Assembly (NCBI GenBank): GCA_014650015.1 | Contig: BMUD01000012.1 | Location: forward strand, 129,714-193,713 | Origin: Streptomyces griseoloalbus | GTDB taxonomy: Bacteria; Actinomycetota; Actinomycetes; Streptomycetales; Streptomycetaceae | Reading direction: 5' to 3' | Length of the DNA stretch: 64,000 nucleotides | Part shown: one piece after another, positions 17,484 to 25,339 of the stretch | Layout: the number at the start of each line of letters is the position of its first letter | Numbering within the stretch: the stretch's first letter is position 1 | The notes under the pieces: model-generated | Databases searched by the model: none | What the model was told of the DNA's origin: nothing | What the model saw: only the letters and a program-made list of their open reading frames with translations | Translations under genes and position numbers: made by a program

Positions 17484-18596
17484 ATGGAACTCGCTTTCCT
17501 GCATCCACTCTACGAACGTCCCGGCCCCTGGGCCTCCGTCTACGTCGACACCTCCCGGCACACGGAGCACACGCCCCATGAGCGGCAGCTGACGGCGCAG
17601 GCGATGGCCCAGGAACTGGCGGACCAGGGCGCGGACGAGGCGACCTGCCAGGCGGTGCGACGCGCGCTCGAGGAACTGCGGCACTCCACGGAACCGCACG
17701 GCCGCGCCGTGTTCGCCCGGGACGGCGAGGTGGTGCTCGACCCGCCGCTGGCCCGCTCCCCCCGGCGGGACTGGGCGCAGTGGGCGCCGCTGCCCAGGGT
17801 CGCACCCCTGCTGGAGCTGGCCGGCGAGGACCCCGTGTGCGTGGTCGCCTACGTCGACCGCAAGGGGGCGGACTTCGAGTTGCGCAGTTCCCTGGGCCGG
17901 GACGACGTCGGCGGTGTCACCGGGCGCCAGTGGCCCCTGCACCGGACCGGCTCCGTCGACTGGTCGGAGCGCCATTTCCAGCTGCGGGTGGAGAACACCT
18001 GGGAGCACAACGCGGCGGAGATCGCCGACTCGCTCGCCGTCTGCCAGGAGGAGACCGGGGCCGACCTGCTGATCCTCGTCGGTGACGACCGCGAGCAGCG
18101 GTCCGTTCACGAGCGGCTGCCGCGGCGGCTGCACGATCTGGTGGTCGAGGCCTCGCGCGGCGCCGGCAGCCGGCTGCTCGACGAGGACGTCGAGCGGATC
18201 CGCACGGAGCACATCCACGACCGTGCCGCCGCCGAGCTGGAGCGTTTCCTCGCCGCCCGCAGTCCCGACGACGCGGGCCGGTCGGGTGCCGTGGAGGGCG
18301 TTCCCGCGCTGATCGAGGCCGCTCGCGAGCACCGGATCGACGAGCTGCTGATCCGGCCGGACGGGGCGGACGCACACCGTGAGGTGTGGATCGGTGAGGA
18401 TCCGGACCAGCTGGCGGTGCGGCGTACGGACCTGAAGGTCCTCGGTGAGCAGAACTCCTGGTCCGCGCGGGCGGACGACGCGCTGATCCGGTCGGCGGTC
18501 GCGACGGACGCGCCCGCGCTGGCGGTCAGCCTCGCACCGGACGCGCCGCAGGACGCGCCGGTCGGCGGGCTGGGGGCGCTGCTGCGCTGGAAGTGA
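17484..18596 (+). CDS. Bacterial eRF1-like (baeRF/Vms1-type, Rv2629-like) protein
   Basis: A 370-residue protein that resembles the actinobacterial Rv2629-type proteins related to archaeal/eukaryotic release factor eRF1. It opens with ELAFLHPLYERPGPWASVYV, followed by VVAYVDRKGADFELRSSLGR, ADLLILVGDDREQRSVHERL, and a C-terminal domain with HRIDELLIRPDGADAHREVW and DALIRSAVATDAPALAV. Family members are proposed to act on stalled ribosomes or tRNA; this one is not tested. GGGAGGGAGCC precedes the ATG. It is divergent from the DUF6158 gene under a shared SigB-type promoter region, and a hairpin follows. Confidence 0.85.
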   Translation: MELAFLHPLYERPGPWASVYVDTSRHTEHTPHERQLTAQAMAQELADQGADEATCQAVRRALEELRHSTEPHGRAVFARDGEVVLDPPLARSPRRDWAQWAPLPRVAPLLELAGEDPVCVVAYVDRKGADFELRSSLGRDDVGGVTGRQWPLHRTGSVDWSERHFQLRVENTWEHNAAEIADSLAVCQEETGADLLILVGDDREQRSVHERLPRRLHDLVVEASRGAGSRLLDEDVERIRTEHIHDRAAAELERFLAARSPDDAGRSGAVEGVPALIEAAREHRIDELLIRPDGADAHREVWIGEDPDQLAVRRTDLKVLGEQNSWSARADDALIRSAVATDAPALAVSLAPDAPQDAPVGGLGALLRWK

Positions 18597-18607
18597 GCCG
18601 CCCGGCC

Positions 18608-18641
18608 GGGGCCTGTCGGCGTGATCCGCCGGACAGGCCCC
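18608..18641. terminator. Bidirectional hairpin between convergent genes
   Basis: Arms GGGGCCTGTC (18608-18617) and GACAGGCCCC (18632-18641) pair perfectly, with a further inner GGCG/CGCC helix. It lies between the convergent eRF1-like and ABC-F genes. Confidence 0.75.
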
Positions 18642-18661
18642 CACGCTGGTGATCAGTACAC

Positions 18662-20281
18662 TCAGCGGGCTCGTTCCACCCGGCGTTCGTCCCACACCGG
18701 TTCGGGGGTCTCCCTGACCTGGCCGTCGCTGCCGAACACCAGGAACCGGTCGAAGGAACGGGCGAACCAGCGGTCGTGGGTGACGGCGACGACCGTGCCC
18801 TCGAATGCCTCCAGCCCCTCCTGCAACGCCTCGGCGGACTCCAGGTCGAGGTTGTCCGTCGGCTCGTCGAGCAGCAGGGCGGTGACGCCCTGGAGTTCCA
18901 GGAGCAGGATCTGGAAGCGGGCCTGCTGGCCGCCGGAGAGGCGGTCGAAGGTCTGCTCGGCCTGGCCGGTCAGCTCGTAGCGGCGCAGCCGCGACATGGC
19001 GGCACCACGGTCCTGGGAGTGTTCCTTCCACAGGACGTCCAGGAGCGTGCGGCCCTGCAGCTCGGGGTGGGCGTGCGTCTGCGCGAAGTGTCCGGGGACG
19101 ACGCGCGCGCCGAGGCGCCACCCACCCGTGTGCGCCACGTCCTCACCGGCGAGCAGACGCAGGAAGTGCGACTTGCCGGAGCCGTTGGAGCCGAGCACGG
19201 CCACCCGCTCGCCGTAGAACACCTCCAGGTCGAAGGGTTTCATCAGACCGGTCAGTTCGAGCCGCTCGCAGGTGACCGCGCGCACCCCGGTACGGCCGCC
19301 CTTCAGACGCATCGTGATGTTCTGCTCACGAGGCGGCTCCGGCGGGGGCCCCGCCTCCTCGAACTTGCGCAGTCTGGTCTGGGCCGCCTGGTAGCGGGAG
19401 GCCATCTCGTGGCTGACCGACGCGGCCTGGCGCAGATTCAGTACGAGCTTCTTGAGCTGGGCGTGCTTCTCGTCCCAGCGCCGGCGCAATTCCTCGAAGC
19501 GGGCGAAGCGTTCACGGCGGGCCTCGTGGTACGTGGCGAAGCCGCCGCCGTGCACCCAGGTGTCGGCGCCGGTGGGGCTCGGCTCCAGGGAGACGATGCG
19601 TTCGGCGGCGCGGGCGAGGAGTTCGCGGTCGTGGGAGACGAACAGGACGGTCTTGCGGGTCTCCGTGAGCCGTTCCTCCAGCCAGCGCTTGCCGGGCACG
19701 TCGAGGTAGTTGTCCGGCTCGTCGAGGAGGAGGACCTGGTCGGTGCCGCGCAGGAGTGCCTCGAGGACCAGGCGCTTCTGTTCGCCTCCGGAGAGGGTGC
19801 GGACCTGGCGCCACTGCGCCTTGTCGTACGGGACGCCCAGCGCGGCCGTGGTGCACATGTCCCACAGCGTCTCGGCCTCGTAGCCCCGGGCCTCGGCCCA
19901 GTCGGCGAGGGCCTGCGCGTAACGGAGCTGGGCCGCCTCGTCGTCGACGGTCATGAGGGCGTGCTCGGCCTTGTCGACGGCGTGGGCCGCTTCCCGGATA
20001 CGGGGCGTGGCGACGGAGACGAGGAGGTCGCGGACGGTCGTCTCGTCGCGCACGGAGCCGACGAACTGGCGCATGACGCCCAGGCCGCCGGTGACGGTGA
20101 CGGATCCGCCGTGCGGCTTCAGCTCGCCGGCGAGCAGGCGGAGCAGGGTCGTCTTGCCCGCGCCGTTGGGCCCGACCAGGGCCGTCACGGCGCCTTCGCC
20201 CACCCGGAACGACACATCGCCCAGAAGCGCCCTCCCGTCGGGGAGGTAGTACTCGAGGTGTGCTGCTTCCAGGTGACCCAT
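18662..20281 (-). CDS. ABC-F family ATP-binding protein
   Basis: A 539-residue protein with two ABC ATPase domains and no membrane segment. First domain: GPNGAGKTTLLRLLAG (Walker A), TLSGGEQKRLVLEALL (signature), VLLLDEPDNYLD (Walker B). Second: GSNGSGKSHFLRLLAG, RLSGGQQARFQILLLE, ALLLDEPTDNLDL. A charged coiled-coil linker lies between (RRERFARFEELRRRWDEKHA). ABC-F proteins bind the ribosome, as translation factors or antibiotic-protection proteins. The ATG at 20281 is used; a longer frame adds 12 residues. A 15-bp palindrome lies 63-96 bases upstream, a likely control site. Confidence 0.93.
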   Translation of the reverse strand: MGHLEAAHLEYYLPDGRALLGDVSFRVGEGAVTALVGPNGAGKTTLLRLLAGELKPHGGSVTVTGGLGVMRQFVGSVRDETTVRDLLVSVATPRIREAAHAVDKAEHALMTVDDEAAQLRYAQALADWAEARGYEAETLWDMCTTAALGVPYDKAQWRQVRTLSGGEQKRLVLEALLRGTDQVLLLDEPDNYLDVPGKRWLEERLTETRKTVLFVSHDRELLARAAERIVSLEPSPTGADTWVHGGGFATYHEARRERFARFEELRRRWDEKHAQLKKLVLNLRQAASVSHEMASRYQAAQTRLRKFEEAGPPPEPPREQNITMRLKGGRTGVRAVTCERLELTGLMKPFDLEVFYGERVAVLGSNGSGKSHFLRLLAGEDVAHTGGWRLGARVVPGHFAQTHAHPELQGRTLLDVLWKEHSQDRGAAMSRLRRYELTGQAEQTFDRLSGGQQARFQILLLELQGVTALLLDEPTDNLDLESAEALQEGLEAFEGTVVAVTHDRWFARSFDRFLVFGSDGQVRETPEPVWDERRVERAR

Positions 20282-20343
20282 GGGGGGATTTTGCGGGTTC
20301 GTCGACGCCGGGGGCAAACGGGTTTCGGACAGCCGGCCGATCG

Positions 20344-20377
20344 CCCGAAAAGTGAGACGCGAGTCTCATTATTCGGG
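20344..20377. promoter_or_regulatory. Large palindrome between divergent ABC-F and methyltransferase genes
   Basis: Arms CCCGAAAAGTGAGAC (20344-20358) and GTCTCATTATTCGGG (20363-20377) pair at 13 of 15 positions around GCGA, with a perfect TGAGAC/GTCTCA core. It is a candidate operator for both genes, or a leader hairpin of the ABC-F mRNA. Confidence 0.6.
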
Positions 20378-20430
20378 TGGTGCGCGTAGCGTGAGCGTCC
20401 TCCTACGAGAGTGGAAGGGGTGGGCTCGGC

Positions 20431-21252
20431 ATGTCGGAAGCACGGGAGACCGCCGTCTACACGCACGGGCACCACGAGTCGGTGCTGCGGTCGCACACCT
20501 GGCGGACCGCCGAGAACTCGGCGGCCTATCTCCTCGGGGCGCTGAGGCCCCACATGCGGATCCTGGACATCGGATGCGGACCCGGGACGATCACGGCCGA
20601 TCTGGCCGGGCTCGTTCCGGACGGGCACGTCACCGGTCTCGACCGGGAGCCGGGGATCCTCGAACGGGCCCGGACGGTGGCCGGCGAGCGGGGGCTGACG
20701 AACGTCGACTTCGCGGTGGGCGACGTGCACGCGCTGGACTTCCCGGACGACACGTTCTGCGTGGTGCACGCCCATCAGGTGCTGCAGCACGTGGGCGACC
20801 CGGTGCGGGCGCTGCGCGAGATGCGCCGGGTGACCCGGCCGGGCGGGTTCGTCGCCGTACGGGACTCGGACTACGCGGCGATGACCTGGTATCCGCTGTC
20901 GCCGGGCATGGACCACTGGCTGGATCTGTACCGGCGGGTGGCCCGGGCCAACGGGGGTGAGCCGGACGCGGGCCGGCGGCTGAAGTCCTGGGCGCTCGCC
21001 GCGGGCTTCACGGAGGTCACCGCCACCTCGGGCACCTGGACGTTCTCGACCGCGCGGGAGCGGGCCTGGTGGAGCGGTCTGTGGGCGGACCGCACCGTGG
21101 CGTCGGCCTATGCCGGGCGCGCCGTGGACGGGGGCCACGCCACCCGCGAGCAGCTGCGTGAGGTGGCCGCGGCCTGGCGGGAGTGGGGCGCGCGGGACGA
21201 CGGCTGGTTCAGCGTGCTGCACGGGGAAATTCTCTGCCGCAAGGAGGCCTGA
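20431..21252 (+). CDS. SAM-dependent methyltransferase (UbiE/type 11)
   Basis: A 273-residue class I methyltransferase: MRILDIGCGPGTITADLAG (motif I), HVTGLDREPGILERA, VDFAVGDVHALDFPDDTF (motif II) and LREMRRVTRPGGFVAVRDSD (motif III). The last third has WTFSTARERAWWSGLWADR. The substrate is unknown, but the sequence resembles methyltransferases of quinone or natural-product type. It is divergent from the ABC-F gene across a large palindrome and is followed after 42 bases by a small hydrophobic protein. Confidence 0.92.
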   Translation: MSEARETAVYTHGHHESVLRSHTWRTAENSAAYLLGALRPHMRILDIGCGPGTITADLAGLVPDGHVTGLDREPGILERARTVAGERGLTNVDFAVGDVHALDFPDDTFCVVHAHQVLQHVGDPVRALREMRRVTRPGGFVAVRDSDYAAMTWYPLSPGMDHWLDLYRRVARANGGEPDAGRRLKSWALAAGFTEVTATSGTWTFSTARERAWWSGLWADRTVASAYAGRAVDGGHATREQLREVAAAWREWGARDDGWFSVLHGEILCRKEA

Positions 21253-21294
21253 ATCGCGTTGTACGGGCAATCAGAACGTCAGGAGGTTGACACT

Positions 21295-21465
21295 ATGGTT
21301 CCCATTCTGCTCGTTCTGCTGCTGGCGCTGATCCTTTTCGGTGCCGGATTCGCGGTAAAGATTCTCTGGTGGATTGCCCTGGCGGTTCTGGTCGTGTGGC
21401 TGCTGGGATTCTTCATGCGCAGCACATCGGCAGGCGGGGGCAGGGGCCGCTGGTACAGGTGGTGA
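21295..21465 (+). CDS. Small hydrophobic membrane protein, 56 residues
   Basis: AGGAGGTTGACACT precedes an ATG opening a 56-residue protein with two adjoining transmembrane helices (VPILLVLLLALILFGAGFAV and WWIALAVLVVWLLGFFM) and a Gly/Arg tail ending RWYRW. Such DUF5670/lmo0937-like peptides are widespread in Streptomyces and often stress-induced; the function is unknown. A near-perfect terminator follows the stop. Confidence 0.85.
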   Translation: MVPILLVLLLALILFGAGFAVKILWWIALAVLVVWLLGFFMRSTSAGGGRGRWYRW

Positions 21466-21474
21466 GATGACGAG

Positions 21475-21507
21475 AATTCCCCGGGACCTGGTCCCGGGGA
21501 ATTTTCT
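21475..21507 (+). terminator. Rho-independent terminator
   Basis: A perfect 14-base inverted repeat (AATTCCCCGGGACC and GGTCCCGGGGAATT) around one T, followed by TTCTATTT, lies just after the hydrophobic-protein gene and faces the end of the gas-vesicle operon. Confidence 0.88.
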
Positions 21508-21546
21508 ATTTCCGCACTGCCGAATCACTCACCACCCACTCACGCC

Positions 21547-21954
21547 TCACTCGCGGGGAAGCAGCGGTCCGAGCGGCCCGAGGTCCAGATTCAGGTCCTC
21601 GGGCCGCAGTCCGTAGCGGTTCCGCAATTCCGCCATACGGTCCTCGAGCAGCATGAGGGTGAGCCCGACCCGCTCCTCCTGCTCCTCGGTCAGGCCCCCC
21701 TCGTCGAACCGGCGCACCGCCTGGCGTTCCATGAGCTGGCGCAGCAGTTCCACGACGGTGAGCACCAGTTTCACCAGGTCGCGCTCGACGGTGTCCGGCT
21801 CCAGGTCCAGCCGCTTGCGCCGGCTGCCGGGCGGCTCGACATGCGGCCCGGCAGGCGGCGGCTCGGCAAGCGGCTCGACATGCGGCCCGGCAGGCGGCTC
21901 GCCAAGCGGCTCGACATGCGGCTCCGCGGGCCGGTTGTCCGGGGCGGCGTTCAA
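21547..21954 (-). CDS. gvpK: Gas vesicle protein GvpK
   Basis: A 135-residue protein. The GvpK core is DTVERDLVKLVLTVVELLRQ, MERQAVRRFDEGGLTEEQEE and MLLEDRMAELRNRYGLRPED. The first 45 residues are a Pro/Glu-rich leader with three copies of a PHVEPLxEPPAG-type repeat. GvpK is a minor protein needed for vesicle assembly. It is the last gene of the operon and its ATG overlaps the gvpS stop by four bases. The leader repeat looks like local expansion rather than part of the fold. Confidence 0.92.
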   Translation of the reverse strand: MNAAPDNRPAEPHVEPLGEPPAGPHVEPLAEPPPAGPHVEPPGSRRKRLDLEPDTVERDLVKLVLTVVELLRQLMERQAVRRFDEGGLTEEQEERVGLTLMLLEDRMAELRNRYGLRPEDLNLDLGPLGPLLPRE

Positions 21955-22139
21955 CGCGACTCCTCGAAGGGCGAGGGGACCTGCGCGTTCACCGAGCTGA
22001 TGAGCGCGTTGAGGTCGATACGGACCAGATCGACATCCGCGATGCGCAGCGTGATGTCACCCGTGATGACGACTCCGCCGGCCAGGAGCCGGTCGAGCAG
22101 ATCCACCAGAGCCACCTCGCGGCGTTCGACGACGGTCAC
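21951..22139 (-). CDS. gvpS: Gas vesicle protein GvpS (GvpA/GvpJ family)
   Basis: A 62-residue protein of the GvpA/J fold: LVDLLDRLLAGGVVITGDIT then LRIADVDLVRIDLNALISSV. It is shorter than gvpA and gvpJ here and has no tail. In Streptomyces operons this slot between gvpL and gvpK is called gvpS; it is thought to be a minor shell or nucleation component. It overlaps both neighbours by four bases. Confidence 0.88.
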   Translation of the reverse strand: MTVVERREVALVDLLDRLLAGGVVITGDITLRIADVDLVRIDLNALISSVNAQVPSPFEESR

Positions 22140-22915
22140 GCCCCCTCCTCCCCGGCCGTTTCCTCACCGGCGAACGAATAGGCCGCCCAGGGGCCGGTGA
22201 GTTCGACACGCAGTCCGGGAGTGCCGTCCTTCGTCCGGTCCACCCTTTCGACGAATTCCTCGGATTCCGCGCGCGGGACGAGATAGGCGGCATTGAGCAC
22301 ATTGCGTCCGGAGGCGCCGGACAGGGTGGGATTCTGCGGTGCGTGCAGCCGGGAGTCCTCGGCACATTCCGAAAGGGTCTCGTGCAGCCGGGTCGCGAAG
22401 GACTCGGCCCGCTGCCACAGATCCTCCTGGGCTTTCGTCCGCATGCGCCGCTGTCGCAGGTAGTCACGGCCGGACGCCGGCTTCGGCGCGGGCGTGGCGG
22501 GCTCTTTTGGCGTGGGCTCCGGCTCGACGTACACCTTGACGCCCCACTCGACCCGGCCCTCTAGCCGGTCCAGGGTCCGCAGGAAGTTCTCCTCGCGCGC
22601 CTCGATCATCGACCGTACGCCGCTGTCGTCGCGGAACACGGTGCCGAGCCGCAGCGGCAGCGGGGTGGCGACGGTGGTGAGGGCGTCGATCACGCCCTGG
22701 TGGGCGCGGGCGACCGTGGTCAGCCAGTCGAGGTCCTCCAGATGCGCGCGCAGCGGTTCCTCGGCGAAGTCCGCCTCGGGTACGTGGCTGACGACCGCCA
22801 CCAGATCGTGGTGGGGCAGCAGCCGGGGCGGGTCGCCTCCGACCCCGGTCAACTGTGCCTGGAGCGGTGTGCCGAAGGGCCGGCAGACCGCGTAGACGTA
22901 CCGCAGTCCGGTCAC
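22136..22915 (-). CDS. gvpL: Gas vesicle protein GvpL (GvpL/GvpF family)
   Basis: A 259-residue GvpL/F protein: GLRYVYAVCRPFGTPL at the start, HHDLVAVVSHVPEADFAEEP, VARAHQGVIDALTTVATPLP, LRLGTVFRDDSGV, and a C-terminal NAAYLVPRAESEEFVERVD to LTGPWAAYSF. GvpF/L proteins are accessory assembly factors that bind GvpA. A Pro-rich linker (PEPTPKEPATPAPKPA) at about 130-145 separates its halves. It is coupled to gvpJ and gvpS by four-base overlaps. Confidence 0.93.
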   Translation of the reverse strand: MTGLRYVYAVCRPFGTPLQAQLTGVGGDPPRLLPHHDLVAVVSHVPEADFAEEPLRAHLEDLDWLTTVARAHQGVIDALTTVATPLPLRLGTVFRDDSGVRSMIEAREENFLRTLDRLEGRVEWGVKVYVEPEPTPKEPATPAPKPASGRDYLRQRRMRTKAQEDLWQRAESFATRLHETLSECAEDSRLHAPQNPTLSGASGRNVLNAAYLVPRAESEEFVERVDRTKDGTPGLRVELTGPWAAYSFAGEETAGEEGA

Positions 22916-23247
22916 GGCGCCTCCTCCTGTGCGCGGCGGGGCTCCAGCTCCTCCAGCCGGGCCAGTCGCTCACGCAACTCGGCGTTCTCCCTGGCCAGTT
23001 CGTCGCGACGGGCGCGTGAGGACAGCGCCGGGTCGGACTCCCACCAGTCGATTCCCATCTCCTTCGCCTTGTCGACGGAGGCGACGACGAGGCGCAGTTT
23101 GATGGTGAGCAGTTCGATGTCGAGCAGGTTGATGCGGATGTCGCCCGCTATCACGACGCCCTTGTCCAGCACCCTTTCCAGGATGTCGGCGAGATTGGCA
23201 CCGCCGCCCTGCCCGTATGGCTCGGGAAGTCGGCTGGGGGTGGTCAT
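22912..23247 (-). CDS. gvpJ: Gas vesicle protein GvpJ
   Basis: A 111-residue GvpA/J-family protein. The core is LADILERVLDKGVVIAGDIR then INLLDIELLTIKLRLVVASV, followed by a helical, charged tail (RRDELARENAELRERLARLE) likely to form a coiled coil. GvpJ is a minor wall or tip component. Its start overlaps the gvpZ stop by four bases. Confidence 0.92.
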   Translation of the reverse strand: MTTPSRLPEPYGQGGGANLADILERVLDKGVVIAGDIRINLLDIELLTIKLRLVVASVDKAKEMGIDWWESDPALSSRARRDELARENAELRERLARLEELEPRRAQEEAP

Positions 23248-24416
23248 CGGCGGCTCCGGCCCTCGGGGTACGCGTCCTCGGCGTCTTCCTCGACGTCTTC
23301 CTCGGCCTCGTCTTCCTCTTCCGGATACGCGTCCTCCTCGTACTCGTCAGCGGGTTCCTCGGGTGCCTGCTCCTCCCCGGATTCCTCCTCCTCGGACTCC
23401 GGCTCGTACTCCTCTTCCTCCTCGGACTCCGGCTCGTACTCCTCCTCGGGTTCCGTGCCGGATTCGTCCTCGGGCTCGGGTTCCTCGTCCTCTTCGTACG
23501 CCTCGGCGGGGGCTTCCTCCTCCTCCCCCTCCTCGGCGAGCGCGTCCTCGTGGCTGCGGACGACCTCGCCGTCGCGGATCTCGCCCCGCCAGCTGTCCTC
23601 GGCCTCACCCTTGAGGGTGATGAAGCGGGCGAAGTTCTTCAGGTCGAGCCGGGCGCGGCGGCCCTGGGCGCGCCAGATGTTCCCGGTCTTCTCGAAGAAC
23701 CCCGTGGGGTAGTACTCGATGACCAGCAGGACGCGGGTGAGGTTGTCGGCGAGGCGGTGGAAGGAGACGACGCCCTTCGTCGTGCCCTTGGCGCCCTCCG
23801 AGGACCAGGCGATGCGGTCGTCGGGGATCTGTTCCGTGGTCTGCGCCTTCCAGCTGCGGCTGGACCAGAAGACCTTCAGCTGCCAGTCCGAGGTGGTGTC
23901 GTCGGACTTGTCGGCGTTCTTGACGCCCTTGGCGAAGGTGCTGAAGGTCTGGTACTGGGTCCACTGGTCGTAGGCCGTGCGCAGCGGGACCCCGATGTCG
24001 ATGTGCTCGATGATGACGGTGGGCTTCTTGCCGGCCGAGCGCTTGCGTCCGCTCTTGCCTCCCCCCAGGTTCTTCAGGGCGCCCACCACGTTGTCCTTGG
24101 CCCGTGAGGCGCCGAGTTCGACGGCGGTGCGCAGCGGACCCTTTCCTTCGGCGATCTTGCGACCGCCGTCGACGGCGAGCTTGGCGAAGCCCGGGCTGTT
24201 GCCCTCGGCGATGTCGTTGAGCTTGTTCGTGGTCTCGCCGAGCTTCTGGCCGAGGCCGCTCAGCAGGCGGGTGGCCTGGGCCGCGAGGAAGTCCTGCAGC
24301 TCGGCCTTCAGGCGGTCGGCGGCCTCGCTGTGGGCCACGTCGGCGAGCGGGTTGTGTGGTGTCCGGCTCGCGCCGTCGCGGGCGGCGGAAGTCGCCCGTC
24401 CCAGGGTCTCGGTCAT
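23244..24416 (-). CDS. gvpZ: Gas-vesicle-associated SRPBCC protein GvpZ with long acidic tail
   Basis: A 390-residue protein. Residues about 30-120 are helical and basic. Residues about 130-280 are a SRPBCC (START/polyketide-cyclase-like) domain: TVIIEHIDIGVPLRTAYDQW, QTFSTFAKGV, GVVSFHRLADNLTRVLLVIE. The last 110 residues are almost pure Glu/Asp/Pro/Tyr, with repeats such as EYEPESEEEE. GvpZ is found in Streptomyces-type gvp operons and its role is undefined. The acidic tail contrasts with the lysine tail of GvpY next door. ATGA-type overlaps join it to both neighbours. Confidence 0.88.
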   Translation of the reverse strand: MTETLGRATSAARDGASRTPHNPLADVAHSEAADRLKAELQDFLAAQATRLLSGLGQKLGETTNKLNDIAEGNSPGFAKLAVDGGRKIAEGKGPLRTAVELGASRAKDNVVGALKNLGGGKSGRKRSAGKKPTVIIEHIDIGVPLRTAYDQWTQYQTFSTFAKGVKNADKSDDTTSDWQLKVFWSSRSWKAQTTEQIPDDRIAWSSEGAKGTTKGVVSFHRLADNLTRVLLVIEYYPTGFFEKTGNIWRAQGRRARLDLKNFARFITLKGEAEDSWRGEIRDGEVVRSHEDALAEEGEEEEAPAEAYEEDEEPEPEDESGTEPEEEYEPESEEEEEYEPESEEEESGEEQAPEEPADEYEEDAYPEEEDEAEEDVEEDAEDAYPEGRSRR

Positions 24417-25072
24417 CGCTCACCGCCTCCCTTCGACGTACGTGAGCGGGCGCCCTCGGGCGCGGCGGCCGACTTCTTCGCCGCCGACTTCTTCGCGGCC
24501 GTCTTCTTGGCCGGGGCGGCCTTCTTCGCCGGTGCCTTCTTGGCGGCGGGCCTCTGGGCCGCCGCCTTGGCGGGGGCCTTCTTCGCCGCCCGCCCCGGGG
24601 CCGGCCCGTCCTCGCGGGCCGGCCTCTCCTCATCCCTCTCCTCATCCGGCTCGGCCGACGGCTCCCGGCCCTCTTCCTCCAGGTCCTCGGGTTCCTCGGC
24701 GTCCTCGGTGTCCTCGGTGTCCTCGGTGTCCGCCTCGGCCCGGTCCTGCGGGGCGGCGCCCGTCAGCCGGTTACGCATCTCGGCGGTACGGCCGTGCAGC
24801 CGGTCCGCGAGGGAGTCGAGCTGCCGCTCGACCAGTGCGCCGGAGGCCGCCTTGCCGACGCCGCGCAGCTCGCCGCGCAGCTGGTCACCGAGCTCCTTGA
24901 ACTGCGGGTTGTCACGCAGCTGCTGGGACACCAGGTCCGCGACCATCCGCGGGCTCAGGTTCAGCTTCTTGCCGGCCACCAACCCGCCGACAGCGACCGC
25001 CGTCTTCAGTTTCCTCGTCCGTCCGAGGAGGTATCCGGCCCCGATCGCGAGGCCCAGTCCCATTCGATTCAC
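24413..25072 (-). CDS. gvpY: Gas-vesicle-associated protein GvpY with histone-H1-like tail
   Basis: A 219-residue protein. The N-terminus has a hydrophobic segment (MGLGLAIGAGYLLG and AVAVGGLVAGKKL) and a helical region (ADLVSQQLRDNPQFKELGDQ). An acidic stretch (DTEDTEDTEDAEEPEDLEEE) follows, then about 55 residues of KKAPAKKAA/KKSAAKK repeats like histone H1 tails. Its function in gas vesicles is not established. It overlaps gvpG and gvpZ by four bases. Confidence 0.85.
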   Translation of the reverse strand: MNRMGLGLAIGAGYLLGRTRKLKTAVAVGGLVAGKKLNLSPRMVADLVSQQLRDNPQFKELGDQLRGELRGVGKAASGALVERQLDSLADRLHGRTAEMRNRLTGAAPQDRAEADTEDTEDTEDAEEPEDLEEEGREPSAEPDEERDEERPAREDGPAPGRAAKKAPAKAAAQRPAAKKAPAKKAAPAKKTAAKKSAAKKSAAAPEGARSRTSKGGGER

Positions 25073-25335
25073 TGTGGTGCCGTCCCGTCCTCCGCACCCG
25101 CGCCTGTGCGCGTCGCGGTCTCCAGCCGGTCGAGGAGTGCGTCCTCCTGGGTGTCGAACTCCTCCTCGGTGATCTCTCCGGCCTCCAGCAGCTCTTCCAG
25201 TCGGGCCAGCTCGGCACGGATCGTGGCGGGGTCGTAGTAGATACGTTCCGCCTCCTGCATCACCTGCCGAATGGCCCAGGCGCCGCCGCGCGCCGGGGCG
25301 AACGGCAGCAGCAGCACCTCCGAGATCAGGCCCAT
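25069..25335 (-). CDS. gvpG: Gas vesicle protein GvpG
   Basis: An 88-residue GvpG. The family hallmark is LLLPFAPARGGAWAIRQVMQ followed by AERIYYDPATIRAELARLEE and LEAGEITEEEFDTQEDALLD. GvpG is a small essential assembly factor. It starts four bases after the gvpF stop and overlaps gvpY by four bases. Confidence 0.93.
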   Translation of the reverse strand: MGLISEVLLLPFAPARGGAWAIRQVMQEAERIYYDPATIRAELARLEELLEAGEITEEEFDTQEDALLDRLETATRTGAGAEDGTAPQ

Positions 25336-25339
25336 GTCG

